DNA of 46,015 bases. Source: Verrucomicrobiales bacterium. Lineage in GTDB: Bacteria > Verrucomicrobiota > Verrucomicrobiia > Limisphaerales > Palsa-1400. Location: NCBI GenBank assembly GCA_003138485.1, contig PLGF01000152.1, forward strand, positions 30,893 through 76,907. The letters are read 5' to 3'. The position numbers and the translations under genes were made by a program. Positions within the stretch are counted from its first letter, which is position 1, and every line of letters starts with the position of its first letter. Shown one piece after another: positions 37,089 to 44,849 of this stretch. Under the pieces are notes generated by a model. That model made no database searches, had not been told where the DNA came from, and saw nothing but the letters and a program-made list of their open reading frames with translations.

Positions 37089-37676
37089 TCATTCTCTCCC
37101 CCGTTTCATGAGCACGCGCTCAATGCGCCGGTCGGGAACAAGCCACATGAGGGCGACGAGCACAAACAGCCCGTTCGATATCCACGGGCTTGCGTATGCC
37201 AGCGGTATGGCGGCGAGATAGATCACGGGTGAGAGTTTTCCTTTCCAGTCCTTTCCAATGGCCGACGCAAGCAGGGAGTCACGTCCCTGCTGGGCGATGA
37301 TGGTGCGTTGCAAAGTATAATACGCAATACCCGCCATCAGGAGCACGAAGCCATAGACGGCCGTGGGCGCCGGGGCGAGATGATTCTCACCCATCCAGCC
37401 TGTCGTGAACGGAAAGAGCGACAGCCAGAACAGCAGATGCAAGTTCGCCCACAAGATGCCGCCCGTGACCTGCCGCGTGGAATGGAACATGTGATGATGG
37501 TTGTTCCAATAGATGCCGACGTAGATGAAACTCAACACGTAGCTCACGAACACCGGCGCCACCGGATTCAGGTCGGCCAATTCGGTCGCATGGGGCACCT
37601 TCAAATCCAGCACCATGATCGTGATGATGATCGCGATCACGCCGTCGCTGAAAGCTTCAAGCCGGTTCTTTTCCAT
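37089..37676 (-). CDS. TMEM175-family (DUF1211) potassium channel-like protein
   Basis: A 195-aa integral membrane protein of the DUF1211/TMEM175 family, bacterial members of which form potassium channels. Six helices are visible. The family motif appears as RLEAFSDGVIAIIIT at the N-terminus, and a second recognisable segment is IYWNNHHHMFH. The start at 37676 gives MEKNRLEAFSDG, typical of the family. Alone in its transcription unit as far as can be seen. Confidence 0.93.
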   Translation of the reverse strand: MEKNRLEAFSDGVIAIIITIMVLDLKVPHATELADLNPVAPVFVSYVLSFIYVGIYWNNHHHMFHSTRQVTGGILWANLHLLFWLSLFPFTTGWMGENHLAPAPTAVYGFVLLMAGIAYYTLQRTIIAQQGRDSLLASAIGKDWKGKLSPVIYLAAIPLAYASPWISNGLFVLVALMWLVPDRRIERVLMKRGRE

Positions 37677-37816
37677 GCGCTAAAGCTAATGGATTTGCCT
37701 TTTGCCATCAACCCGCCGCGCGTCGCGCGGGGAGCCGGCCAAAAGAGACCATTCCCAGCCAACAACGGCTCTTTGGCCCCACCGTGGAGGTGCTCCATAA
37801 GGAAAGCGCAAACTTC

Positions 37817-38392
37817 TCAGGATGCGCCGGAGGCGAGCACCAGCGCGCGTTCGGCCGTTTCCAAAATCCGCCATTGGCCCGGCGCCAGCCCGCCCAGCGC
37901 CAGTTTGCCGATGCCCACCCGCAGCAAGCGCAGGGTCGGGTGGCCCGCCGCGGCTGTCATGCGGCGCACCTGCCGGTTCTTGCCCTCCACCAATTGCAGT
38001 TCGATCCAGCAATCTGGAACGCTTTTGCGGAAGCGGATCGGCGGCTCGCGCGGCGGCACGACCGGCTGCGGCTCCAGCAGGCGCGCCTGGCAGGGCAGGG
38101 TCGTTCTCGATTGGATGACAACGCCTTGGGAGAGGCGGCGCAAGGCCTCCGGCGCGGGTATCCCCTCAACCTGCGCCCAATAGACCCGGCGATGCCCGTG
38201 GCGGGGATGCAGAAGCCTGGTGTTCAGGGCCGGTTCGTCGGTCAACAACAGCAGCCCTTCCGAATCCGCGTCCAGCCGCCCGATGGGATAGACTCCCGGC
38301 GGAAAACCAAAATCCGCCAGCGTCCCGTTGGGTGAGCCGTCGCGGGTGAACTGCGACAAGACGCCGAAGGGCTTGTGAAACGCGATGAGCAT
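37817..38392 (-). CDS. Pseudouridine synthase (RluE/RsuA family)
   Basis: A 191-aa enzyme that isomerises uridine to pseudouridine in rRNA. Motif I is AFHKPFGVLSQFT, the catalytic Asp lies in GRLDADSEGLLLLT, and VEGKNRQVRRMTAAAGHPTLRLLRVG is the C-terminal core motif. There is no N-terminal S4 domain, and the length fits RluE (modifies 23S rRNA at the position equivalent to U2457) better than RsuA. The exact target is inference. Start ATG at 38392. Confidence 0.92.
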   Translation of the reverse strand: MLIAFHKPFGVLSQFTRDGSPNGTLADFGFPPGVYPIGRLDADSEGLLLLTDEPALNTRLLHPRHGHRRVYWAQVEGIPAPEALRRLSQGVVIQSRTTLPCQARLLEPQPVVPPREPPIRFRKSVPDCWIELQLVEGKNRQVRRMTAAAGHPTLRLLRVGIGKLALGGLAPGQWRILETAERALVLASGAS

Positions 38393-38517
38393 CTCCCAAT
38401 GCCTTTACCATGCCCGGAGACCGCCTCCAAAAATAATCAAAATAATTTTTCACTTGGACAGCCTTTGTCCATGCGCCCGCGCTAAGGTGCTCGCGTAATG
38501 AGAAAGGAATAATGACT

Positions 38518-38721
38518 ATGAAACAGATTAATCAGATGGAATTGACTCTCAATGCCAGGGCCGCGCGGGCGAGCCGTCAGGCGCTGCAAAAGCGGCGCCA
38601 GCGCGCCCAATGGTGGTTCGCGCAAATGCGCCGCGTGGTCGATGCCGCCATGGAGTGGCGTCCCGCGCCCGACGCGCGCCCCGAGCAAGTCTATTTGACG
38701 CTCACGCCCAAACGCTCGTGA
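38518..38721 (+). CDS. Small conserved hypothetical protein with WWF motif
   Basis: A 67-aa basic protein (69 aa if started at 38512; gaaagga lies upstream of both). It contains RRQRAQWWFAQMRRVVDAAM and EWRPAPDARPEQVYLTL, a pattern I recall from short verrucomicrobial proteins whose function is unknown. Strongly basic, perhaps nucleic-acid binding. It stands alone. Confidence in its being a real gene comes from the ribosome binding site and motif pattern. Confidence 0.65.
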   Translation: MKQINQMELTLNARAARASRQALQKRRQRAQWWFAQMRRVVDAAMEWRPAPDARPEQVYLTLTPKRS

Positions 38722-38811
38722 GGCGGGGGGGAAGGCTGGGTTTTGTCCTGCGCCCCAAGATACCTGGCGCATCTCGATTCTCAGCAATCCGATGGGCACG
38801 GAGGATTGACT

Positions 38812-38897
38812 AATGCCTCTAAGCACCAATGACGAAGGAATGACGAAGACCGAATGACTAAAGCGCTCTGGGCGGCTATTTCGTCATTGACTCACGG
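38812..38897. repeat. Partial copy of the 131-bp palindromic repeat
   Basis: It matches the reverse complement of 23289-23419 over about 80 bases (agcaccaatgacga, then gaatgactaaagcgct and gggcggctatttcgtcattga) with roughly 85 percent identity by eye. The far inverted arm is missing, and the second palindromic element starts just after it. Confidence 0.75.
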
Positions 38898-38910
38898 TAT
38901 GGTCCTCGTC

Positions 38911-39077
38911 GGGTGTGAGTCAAAATTCTTCAAGCGGTTTATCTCCGCATGGAAGACCATGAATTCGTATCTAAACGCTGGACGCACAGCGGAAAGCGGC
39001 GCTGGCGCGCGCGCCAGCGACGATTTGTTCCTCAAACAGGCGTCGTGGCCCAACCAGAAGAATTTTGTCTCACACCC
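38911..39077. repeat. 167-bp inverted-repeat element with central palindrome
   Basis: The 20-bp arms gggtgtgagtcaaaattctt (38911-38930) and 39058-39077 are complementary at 19 of 20 bases. Near the centre is a perfect 20-bp palindrome of cgctggcgcg and its complement (39000-39019). It resembles a MITE or a large hairpin. No coding capacity. Confidence 0.72.
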
Positions 39078-39142
39078 CATTGGCAGTTCATGCTAAATTC
39101 CCAAGTGACAATTCCGGCTTCAGTGGTTATCGTGGTTGCGTT

Positions 39143-39382
39143 ATGACAACGGAAGATTTGAAAGGCGTTGTCCACGCCGACCCGGAAATCATGGGCGGCA
39201 CGCCTGTCTTTGCGGGTACGCGTGTCCCCTTGCAAAATCTGGTTGACGCGCTGGAAGGCGGCGAAACCATCGAGGATTTCCTGGAGGCCTTTCCTTCGGT
39301 CAAACGCTCGCAAGCGGTCGCCGTGATTGAGGCCGGCCAGTTGAAATTGATCGAGGCAGCCGGCGATGCGCATTCTCATTGA
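39143..39382 (+). CDS. DUF433 antitoxin-like protein
   Basis: A 79-aa protein of the DUF433 family, a winged-helix-like fold often paired with PIN-like toxins. Conserved features: VVHADPEIMGGTPVFAGTRV and a following helix VDALEGGETIEDFLEAFPSV. The start is the ATG at 39143, which begins the domain; an upstream in-frame extension lies in repeat sequence. The gene overlaps the DUF5615 gene by 17 nt, which supports a two-gene toxin-antitoxin unit. Confidence 0.88.
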   Translation: MTTEDLKGVVHADPEIMGGTPVFAGTRVPLQNLVDALEGGETIEDFLEAFPSVKRSQAVAVIEAGQLKLIEAAGDAHSH

Positions 39383-39686
39383 CGAATGCTTGGACTGGCG
39401 TCTGGGCCGCGTACTGACCGGTCATGAAGCCGTCTCCGTGCAGAAGATGGGCTGGAGCGGCGTCAAGAACGGCACATTGCTCGCGTTGGCCCAGGAGGAA
39501 TTCGACGTTTTCCTGACGGCAGACCGCAACTTGAGTTTTCAACAGAACACGACAGAATTTCGACTCGCGGTGGTGGTGCTTGTGGCTGGCAGCACACAGC
39601 TCAAGGCGACGCTGCCTCTGATGTCCCAAGTTCTCGCGCTCCTGCCAAAGTTGATTCCGGGACAAGTCACGATTGTCAGTTCTTAA
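39366..39686 (+). CDS. DUF5615 PIN-like toxin
   Basis: A 106-aa PIN-like (Mut7-C-type) protein. Acidic residues expected for a ribonuclease occur in MRILIDECLDWRL and VFLTADRNLSF. It overlaps the DUF433 gene by 17 nt. By family it would be the toxin that cleaves RNA and is held by the antitoxin; activity is not shown. Confidence 0.85.
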   Translation: MRILIDECLDWRLGRVLTGHEAVSVQKMGWSGVKNGTLLALAQEEFDVFLTADRNLSFQQNTTEFRLAVVVLVAGSTQLKATLPLMSQVLALLPKLIPGQVTIVSS

Positions 39687-39728
39687 CCGTGAAAAGGGCC
39701 AGCTTACTGCCACCCGGAGACGATGACG

Positions 39729-39980
39729 TCAGTCAAGCGTCATCTCCCGTTGCAGTTCGTCTTTCTTGAGGTCAAAAGTGCTGACCCCAAAATCAGCGAG
39801 CTTGGCCAGAAAAAGGGGCTTTGGCACGCTGGCCAGTTCAGCCGCGGCGCCCGAAGAGAGCCTTCCGAGTTCGTAAAGTTTGACAGCAGCCGCGAAAAGC
39901 AACTCCTTTCCCAACGCTTCGTTTGGAACCTTCAGCGCGAGCGACGCCGTTTCTGGCAGACGCATCATTACTTCTGTCAT
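39729..39980 (-). CDS. UPF0175 family protein, without its PIN partner
   Basis: About 83 aa, MTEVMMRLPETASLALKVPN, then LYELGRLSSGAAAELASVPKP and an FGV..FDLKKDELQREM tail. This matches UPF0175 (an HTH-containing antitoxin-like family). Members usually sit beside a PIN-domain toxin, but none is adjacent here: the neighbouring DUF5615 gene is on the other strand, in a different unit. An alternative in-frame start lies at 40034. May be a solitary regulator or an orphan. Confidence 0.75.
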   Translation of the reverse strand: MTEVMMRLPETASLALKVPNEALGKELLFAAAVKLYELGRLSSGAAAELASVPKPLFLAKLADFGVSTFDLKKDELQREMTLD

Positions 39981-40096
39981 GGCCAAAGCATAAACTGGGA
40001 AGGGGCAACCGTCACACTCCACGCCATTTTTCATACCATGGCAGTTTGCACACGCGCGGGAATTGTGGTGTAATGGCGCATATTAACTGAGCCGCC

Positions 40097-41635
40097 ATGA
40101 AAACTGAGGATCGAAACAGCGCCAAAGAGCTTTACAAAAAGCTGCGCGCTTTGCCGTGGCAACAGCTTTGGGGAACGGAAGCAAGGCGCTTCGATGCGGC
40201 TTCTCCCGAGGCGCGACAAGACAGGGTGGCGGTCATTCGCGCTGTCGGAGTGGTTTTCGCGGAGTCGGGGCCGGTGGAAGAAAAGGAGAAGGTGCGGGAA
40301 TGGCTCCTGGGCTTGCTGGAGGACCCTTGCGAGAAGGTCCGGCGCTACGCCATGACCGCCATGCCCAAGATCGGCGCGGGAACCCAAGAGGAGGGGAAAC
40401 TGCTTTCCGCGTTGCGCGCCGCCACCGGCGAGCGCGAGAAGAAATACCTGGCGCGAACTTTGGGGAAAATCGGCGGGCCGGCCGCGCTGGAAGACGGCTT
40501 GCCCGGCGGCGTTGAACAGAAGGTCAAAGCCGGCATCGCCCGCCGGAAAAGTCCAAGCGCGGTCCGATTCGACGCCGTGCTGGCCGATTTTTCGGAAGCG
40601 CGCCTCCATTTGCGGGGGCGTTGCGGCTTGGAGCGAATCGTCAGCGGCGAAGTGGAGGCATCCCAGCGCAAGCGGGGGAAATTCCGGCTCGGGGAAGTCG
40701 CTCCCGGGCGGGTGGAGATGGTCCCGCTGGCGCCGTTTTCCATCGCAGACATTTATGCCATGAGATGTTTTGGCACGGTCGGGTTTGTCTTGGGCCACGC
40801 GCGAGGGGCCGGCGAGGCGGAGCAGACGGAGGCCGTGGCGGGGGTGATGACCGCGCCGCTGGCGCGGCGTCTGTTGCGAACCTTCACCGAAGGTTCGATC
40901 CGCTACCGGCTGAACTTTGTTGACAAGGGCCACCAAAGGGCCGCCGTCGCGCGGCTGGCCGGCCGGGTTTACTCCCGCTGCCCGGAACTTCTTAATGACG
41001 GACGGAAGGTGACGTGGACGGTCGATCTTTATCCCGAGGGCGGCGGCCTACTGGTGGAATTGCGCCCGAACGCGGCGCCGGACCCGCGTTTTTATTATCG
41101 ACAGAAGGATGTTCCGGCCGCGTCCCATCCGCCGCTGGCCGCGTGCCTGGCCCGCCTGGCCGGAAGAATGGAGAATGAAATCATTTGGGACCCCTTTTGC
41201 GGGTCGGGCCTGGAACTGATTGAAAGCGCGCTTCTGGGGGGCGTGCGGGGTGTTTATGGGAGCGACCGCAGCGCGGAGGCCGTGGCCATCGCCCGGAACA
41301 ATTTTCTGGCCGCGAAGGCGGTGGCGGTCGCGGGAAAGTTCGTATGCGGCGACTTCCGGGACGTCGCGTCAAGCAAAATCCTTGGAGCGGGAACAATCAC
41401 GTTGATCATCACCAACCCTCCCCTGGGCATGCGCGTGCCGGTGGCGGACCTTGGGCGGTTGATCGGCGCGCTTTTTAACACAGCCGCCGCGGTGCTCAAG
41501 CCCGGCGGGCGGCTGGTGCTGATCAATCCGTTGTCAATGGCAACGCCGCCTCCGGGGTTGAAATTGCAGTTCCGGCAGAAGGTGGACATGGGGGGCTTCG
41601 AGTGCAGCATGGAAAAATATCTCAAAAGCAAATGA
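40097..41635 (+). CDS. THUMP-like class I methyltransferase with HEAT-like N-terminus
   Basis: A 512-aa protein. Residues about 1-150 are helical with HEAT-repeat character (VREWLLGLLEDPCEKVRRYA, MTAMPKIGAGTQEEGKLLSA). Residues about 160-330 resemble a THUMP-type RNA-binding part. The C-terminal Rossmann methyltransferase shows motif I DPFCGSGLELIESAL (about 364) and a catalytic-type NPPLGMR (about 438), where N6-adenine and many tRNA enzymes have NPP(Y/F). It resembles the UPF0020/Trm14-like RNA methyltransferases; the leucine in NPPL is unusual. The exact target is unknown. A HEAT-methyltransferase fusion appears uncommon. Confidence 0.78.
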   Translation: MKTEDRNSAKELYKKLRALPWQQLWGTEARRFDAASPEARQDRVAVIRAVGVVFAESGPVEEKEKVREWLLGLLEDPCEKVRRYAMTAMPKIGAGTQEEGKLLSALRAATGEREKKYLARTLGKIGGPAALEDGLPGGVEQKVKAGIARRKSPSAVRFDAVLADFSEARLHLRGRCGLERIVSGEVEASQRKRGKFRLGEVAPGRVEMVPLAPFSIADIYAMRCFGTVGFVLGHARGAGEAEQTEAVAGVMTAPLARRLLRTFTEGSIRYRLNFVDKGHQRAAVARLAGRVYSRCPELLNDGRKVTWTVDLYPEGGGLLVELRPNAAPDPRFYYRQKDVPAASHPPLAACLARLAGRMENEIIWDPFCGSGLELIESALLGGVRGVYGSDRSAEAVAIARNNFLAAKAVAVAGKFVCGDFRDVASSKILGAGTITLIITNPPLGMRVPVADLGRLIGALFNTAAAVLKPGGRLVLINPLSMATPPPGLKLQFRQKVDMGGFECSMEKYLKSK

Positions 41636-41678
41636 CCGGGCGCAATTGTTCACGCTATTCTGAATGGCCTCCAAAGCC

Positions 41679-42266
41679 TCAATTCGCCGCCACCAACGCC
41701 GCCAGGGCTTTCCGCAGCAAATTGCGCGCGCGGTAAATGCGCGTCTCCACCGCCTTGGGTGTGCATCGCAAGACCTCCGCGATCTCCTGCTGGGAGAGAT
41801 TTTCGTATTCATACAAAATCACCGCCTCCCGCAGTTCCGCCGGCAGCGCCTGCACCGCCTGCCGCACTTGTTCTGCCCGCTCCCCGGCCAGCAATGCCTC
41901 CTTTGGCGTCGCCCCGCTATCGGCCATTGTTTCCAACAATGTTCCGCCTCCGTCCTCGCTCCCGGCGTCCACGGAAATTTCCGGATGCCGCGTTTTCCTG
42001 CGTTGGCAGTCGCGCGCCAGATTCGTCGCGATGGTGAAGATCCAAGTCGAAAACTTTGCCCCGAGCCGGAATTTTCCGCGATTGAGGTAAACGCGGACAA
42101 ACGTCTCCTGCGTGCAGTCTTCCGCCTCACTCTCGGACAATTGCCTGAGCAAATAGTGGAAAAGCCGTTGCCCGTGACGTTCCATTAGATCGTCCAGCGC
42201 GCCGTCGTGGCCCTGGACTAATCGCTCCATATCTCGCTGGTCTGCCTCATCGCCAGCTTCGTTCAT
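41679..42266 (-). CDS. ECF sigma factor, CnrH-like
   Basis: A 195-aa sigma-70 factor of the extracytoplasmic-function group. Region 2: HYLLRQLSESEAEDCTQETF and FSTWIFTIATNLARDCQRR. Region 4: LPAELREAVILYEYENLSQQ and EIAEVLRCTPKAVETRIYRA. The ATG at 42266 overlaps the preceding sensor gene by 4 nt. Position after a membrane anti-sigma-like gene and a CnrX-like gene matches the known cnrY-cnrX-cnrH order, so it probably activates metal-efflux genes, such as the divergent TolC/adaptor operon. The target promoters cannot be seen. Confidence 0.88.
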   Translation of the reverse strand: MNEAGDEADQRDMERLVQGHDGALDDLMERHGQRLFHYLLRQLSESEAEDCTQETFVRVYLNRGKFRLGAKFSTWIFTIATNLARDCQRRKTRHPEISVDAGSEDGGGTLLETMADSGATPKEALLAGERAEQVRQAVQALPAELREAVILYEYENLSQQEIAEVLRCTPKAVETRIYRARNLLRKALAALVAAN

Positions 42267-42745
42267 GGCATCTTGTGGGCGGGATTCCCCATGTCCATCT
42301 GGCCGGGACCGCTCAGAATTGTCTTCTGCTGAACCCACGCCAGGTAACGCCGGCCCTCCTCGGCTGGCATCGCCTGGCTCACTTCGTAGAAATGTCGCAA
42401 CATATTCGCCTGGCATTCGGCCCGCAATTTGGCGATCTCCTGCAGCTTCTTTTCAACTTCCGGCGTGACGGCATTTGTCCGGTTGAAAAGGTCCTTCAGC
42501 TCCGCGTTTTTTTCCGCGATCTTCCGGCAGGTATCCCCGCATTGCGGAAGATAGCCCTCGTGCAAACGGCTGATGCGCTGGAACTGGGCGTCATCCAAAT
42601 GAAACTCCTGCTTGAGCCAGTAAAGTTCCGGCGCGTCGCTTTGCATAGCCTGCCTTTCCCGGGCCGTGGTGCCAAGATAAACCGCCCCATAAGCCAGCGT
42701 GGCGGCGGCTATGCCGAATAATAAAATGATGGCCGTGCGTTTCAT
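42263..42745 (-). CDS. CnrX-like periplasmic metal sensor
   Basis: A 160-aa protein with one N-terminal hydrophobic segment (TAIILLFGIAAATLAYGAVY) and a periplasmic helical-hairpin domain. It aligns by eye to CnrX across LFNRTNAVTPEVEKKLQEI and RHFYEVSQAMPAEEGRRYL. The nickel/cobalt ligands of CnrX are mostly not kept: one His (RHF) aligns, but the His pair near the start of the domain is replaced, and a Met is Val. Instead there are cysteines in QCGDTCRK and RAECQAN, and a C-terminal MDMGNPAHKM. The sensed metal may thus differ, perhaps copper or another thiophilic ion. It starts 1 nt after the anti-sigma-like gene stop. Confidence 0.75.
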   Translation of the reverse strand: MKRTAIILLFGIAAATLAYGAVYLGTTARERQAMQSDAPELYWLKQEFHLDDAQFQRISRLHEGYLPQCGDTCRKIAEKNAELKDLFNRTNAVTPEVEKKLQEIAKLRAECQANMLRHFYEVSQAMPAEEGRRYLAWVQQKTILSGPGQMDMGNPAHKMP

Positions 42746-42746
42746 G

Positions 42747-43076
42747 TCACTGGGAGGTGTGTTGATAGGGATCCAACGACTGCACGTAACGCGCCGCCAA
42801 CTCATCATTCACCCGGCGCTGCCGGGCCTCACCCTGGAAATAACCCGCCGTCAACCCGACCGCAAGTAGCACCGTCACGTAACCCGCCGCCAACGCTGGT
42901 TTGGCGAACATCCCGGCAAGCCACGCTTTCCACCATCCTGCAAGCGTCCGCTGCTGTTGCGCCTCGGCGTGCGCGATTCTCCGCCAAACGGCCTCGCGCA
43001 GGCGCGGGGGCGCGGGCGCCGACACCTGCCATTCCTTTAGCGTGCGGCTCAGAGGTTGATCTTCGGGTAAGTTCAT
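42747..43076 (-). CDS. Membrane anti-sigma-like protein (CnrY-like)
   Basis: A 109-aa protein, N-terminal cytoplasmic part (LSRTLKEWQVSAPAPPRLRE, AVWRRIAHAEAQ), one membrane helix (ALAAGYVTVLLAVGLTAGYF, about 58-78) and a short periplasmic tail. No resemblance to CnrY is strong, but length, topology and position upstream of a CnrX-like and an ECF sigma gene fit. The P-L-PPR-x-x-E-x-VWRRI pattern occurs in similar verrucomicrobial loci as I recall. It probably binds the sigma factor at the membrane; this is inference. Confidence 0.65.
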   Translation of the reverse strand: MNLPEDQPLSRTLKEWQVSAPAPPRLREAVWRRIAHAEAQQQRTLAGWWKAWLAGMFAKPALAAGYVTVLLAVGLTAGYFQGEARQRRVNDELAARYVQSLDPYQHTSQ

Positions 43077-43301
43077 TTGATCGCTTTCATAATTTATTGG
43101 AAGTCGGCGGTTTGTTGTTTGATCCACCAATCCTTCCCACTCTCAATACGCCGCCCCGCACGTTTCCCCTCAAACTTTCGTGTCCGTTCAAAACAGAACG
43201 GGATTCAGCCGGTTTTTGCAAGATTTTCAAGGGGTGAGGCGATTCGGGGCGTATTACATGCGGAAACAAGTTTATAGAAAACATTCAATTAAATATAAAT
43301 C

Positions 43302-43403
43302 ATGAAAAAGGAAATACTCGTTCTATCCATTCTCACAGCCGGATTCATCACCTTGCCGTCGTTCGCAGCCCAAACCAACGACAACGGAAAACATGGGCAA
43401 TAG
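43302..43403 (+). CDS. 33-aa signal-peptide-bearing leader peptide
   Basis: A short reading frame encodes MKKEILVLSILTAGFITLP followed by SFAAQTNDNGKHGQ. It has a clear signal peptide with cleavage near FAA and a tiny hydrophilic tail with one His. It ends 35 nt before the TolC-type gene and is the first frame after the divergent promoter region. It could be a small secreted peptide, a translational leader, or a truncated remnant of a longer exported protein; I cannot decide. Confidence 0.5.
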   Translation: MKKEILVLSILTAGFITLPSFAAQTNDNGKHGQ

Positions 43404-43438
43404 GGCCGCTTTATGCTCATTATGGACAAGTGGCATCA

Positions 43439-44842
43439 ATGAACAGAAGCACATCTGCATTAACCGCCGCGTTGGCGACCGCCGGCTTGGCTGTTCTTGG
43501 CTTGTTGCTCGGCGGCTGCAAAGGCTTTCAACAGCCCGGCGAGCGCCAGGCGCGCGGCAGTCTGGCGTCAATCGCCAGCCTGTATCGACCACGGGGCCAG
43601 CAGCCGGCATTGCCTTCGCTGACCACGAACGCGGCGCTGGGCGAATTCCTGACGTATGCCATGCTCAATCAGCCCCAAATTGAGGCCGCCTATTTCGATT
43701 GGGCGGGTTCGGTGGAGAAGATCACCGTCGAGCGGTCGTTGCCCGATCCAAAACTAACGTTCCAGGCCTACATCCAAAACACCCTCACTTCTCTGATGCC
43801 CGGTTTAATGCAGGACATACCCGGCCGGGGAAAACTCAACGCCGCCGCCAACATGGCGACGGCCGAGAGCAACGCAAAGTATTTCGCCTTTGAAACTTCC
43901 GTCCTGCGAACAGCATTTTCAGTGAAACAGGCCTATTATCAGCTTTGGTTTCTCGAAGAAAAAATCCGCATCAACCGCCAGACCCTCGGCCTGCTGGCCG
44001 ACCTCGAAAGGAGCGCGCGCGCCCGGAACGAAGTCGGGCAGTCCACGCTGCAAGACGTATATCGCGCGCAAATCGAGCAGGACAAGATTACGACCGGGAT
44101 TTCCAACCTCGAGGATTCGCGCCAGCCGCTGATGGTACAACTCAAAGGCGCGCTGGGGCTGACACGCGGGCAACCGGACCCGCCCGCGCCGGCGCAAATT
44201 GAATACACTGCGCTTGACTTGGATGGTGACAAATTGCTGGACACTGCATTTGCGCGCAGTCCGCGTCTCAAAGCGATGGATTCGGAGGTGCGCCTGGCCG
44301 GGGCTTTGATCGGGTTGGCCGGCAAATCCAGAAACCCGGATTTTTCCGCCGGTTTACAGGCCGAGGTTTACACGCCCCCGTTTTACTGGCCGCAGGCGAG
44401 CATGAGCCTGCCGATTTGGCGCGATAAGATCGCGGCGCAAATTGCCGCAGCCCAGGCCGGCAAGCGCTCCGCGGAAGCCCGGCTCACCTCCGAACAAATC
44501 GGTCTCACAGTGGATTTCGCGGCCAAGACTTACGATTACCGGGAAATTACCCGCAATCTAACCCTTTTGCAGGACAAGCTGATTCCGAAGGCTGGCACGT
44601 CGCTCGAAATCGCCCGCGCTGGTTATATGTCCGGGCAGACGGATTTTTTCAACTTGATTGACGCGGAACGCGCGTTGCTGGAATTCAAACTTGAGGAAGT
44701 GGAGGCGCGCAGCCGCCGCGAGATCATCCTGGCTGACTTGTCGCTCTCCATCGCTGGGATAGCGCCGGAAGATGCGCCGATTCTCCGGCCCTCGTCGAAC
44801 GATATTTCCTCATCAGCCACGTTGAGGAACTCCAAACACTGA
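43439..44842 (+). CDS. TolC/CzcC-type outer membrane efflux lipoprotein
   Basis: About 467 aa from the ATG at 43439. Signal with lipobox ATAGLAVLGLLLGGCKG, so an outer membrane lipoprotein. The remainder has the paired outer-membrane-efflux (OEP) repeats: a first half with long helices (NMATAESNAKYFAFETSVLR, AYYQLWFLEEKIRINRQTLG) and a second half with AAQAGKRSAEARLTSEQIGL and RAGYMSGQTDFFNLIDAERA. It resembles the CzcC/CusC subunit that forms the trans-periplasmic duct for RND pumps. A GTG at 43430 is an alternative start. It is 7 nt before the adaptor gene, so they are co-transcribed. Confidence 0.9.
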   Translation: MNRSTSALTAALATAGLAVLGLLLGGCKGFQQPGERQARGSLASIASLYRPRGQQPALPSLTTNAALGEFLTYAMLNQPQIEAAYFDWAGSVEKITVERSLPDPKLTFQAYIQNTLTSLMPGLMQDIPGRGKLNAAANMATAESNAKYFAFETSVLRTAFSVKQAYYQLWFLEEKIRINRQTLGLLADLERSARARNEVGQSTLQDVYRAQIEQDKITTGISNLEDSRQPLMVQLKGALGLTRGQPDPPAPAQIEYTALDLDGDKLLDTAFARSPRLKAMDSEVRLAGALIGLAGKSRNPDFSAGLQAEVYTPPFYWPQASMSLPIWRDKIAAQIAAAQAGKRSAEARLTSEQIGLTVDFAAKTYDYREITRNLTLLQDKLIPKAGTSLEIARAGYMSGQTDFFNLIDAERALLEFKLEEVEARSRREIILADLSLSIAGIAPEDAPILRPSSNDISSSATLRNSKH

Positions 44843-44849
44843 TATTGTT

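Larger units (their letters stand above)
38722..39142. other. Intergenic region with two palindromic repeats
   Basis: This 420-bp stretch holds the diverged copy of the 131-bp repeat (38812-38897) and a 167-bp inverted-repeat element (38911-39077), listed separately. No gene is supported. The remaining 65 bp before the DUF433 gene should hold its promoter. Confidence 0.55.
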
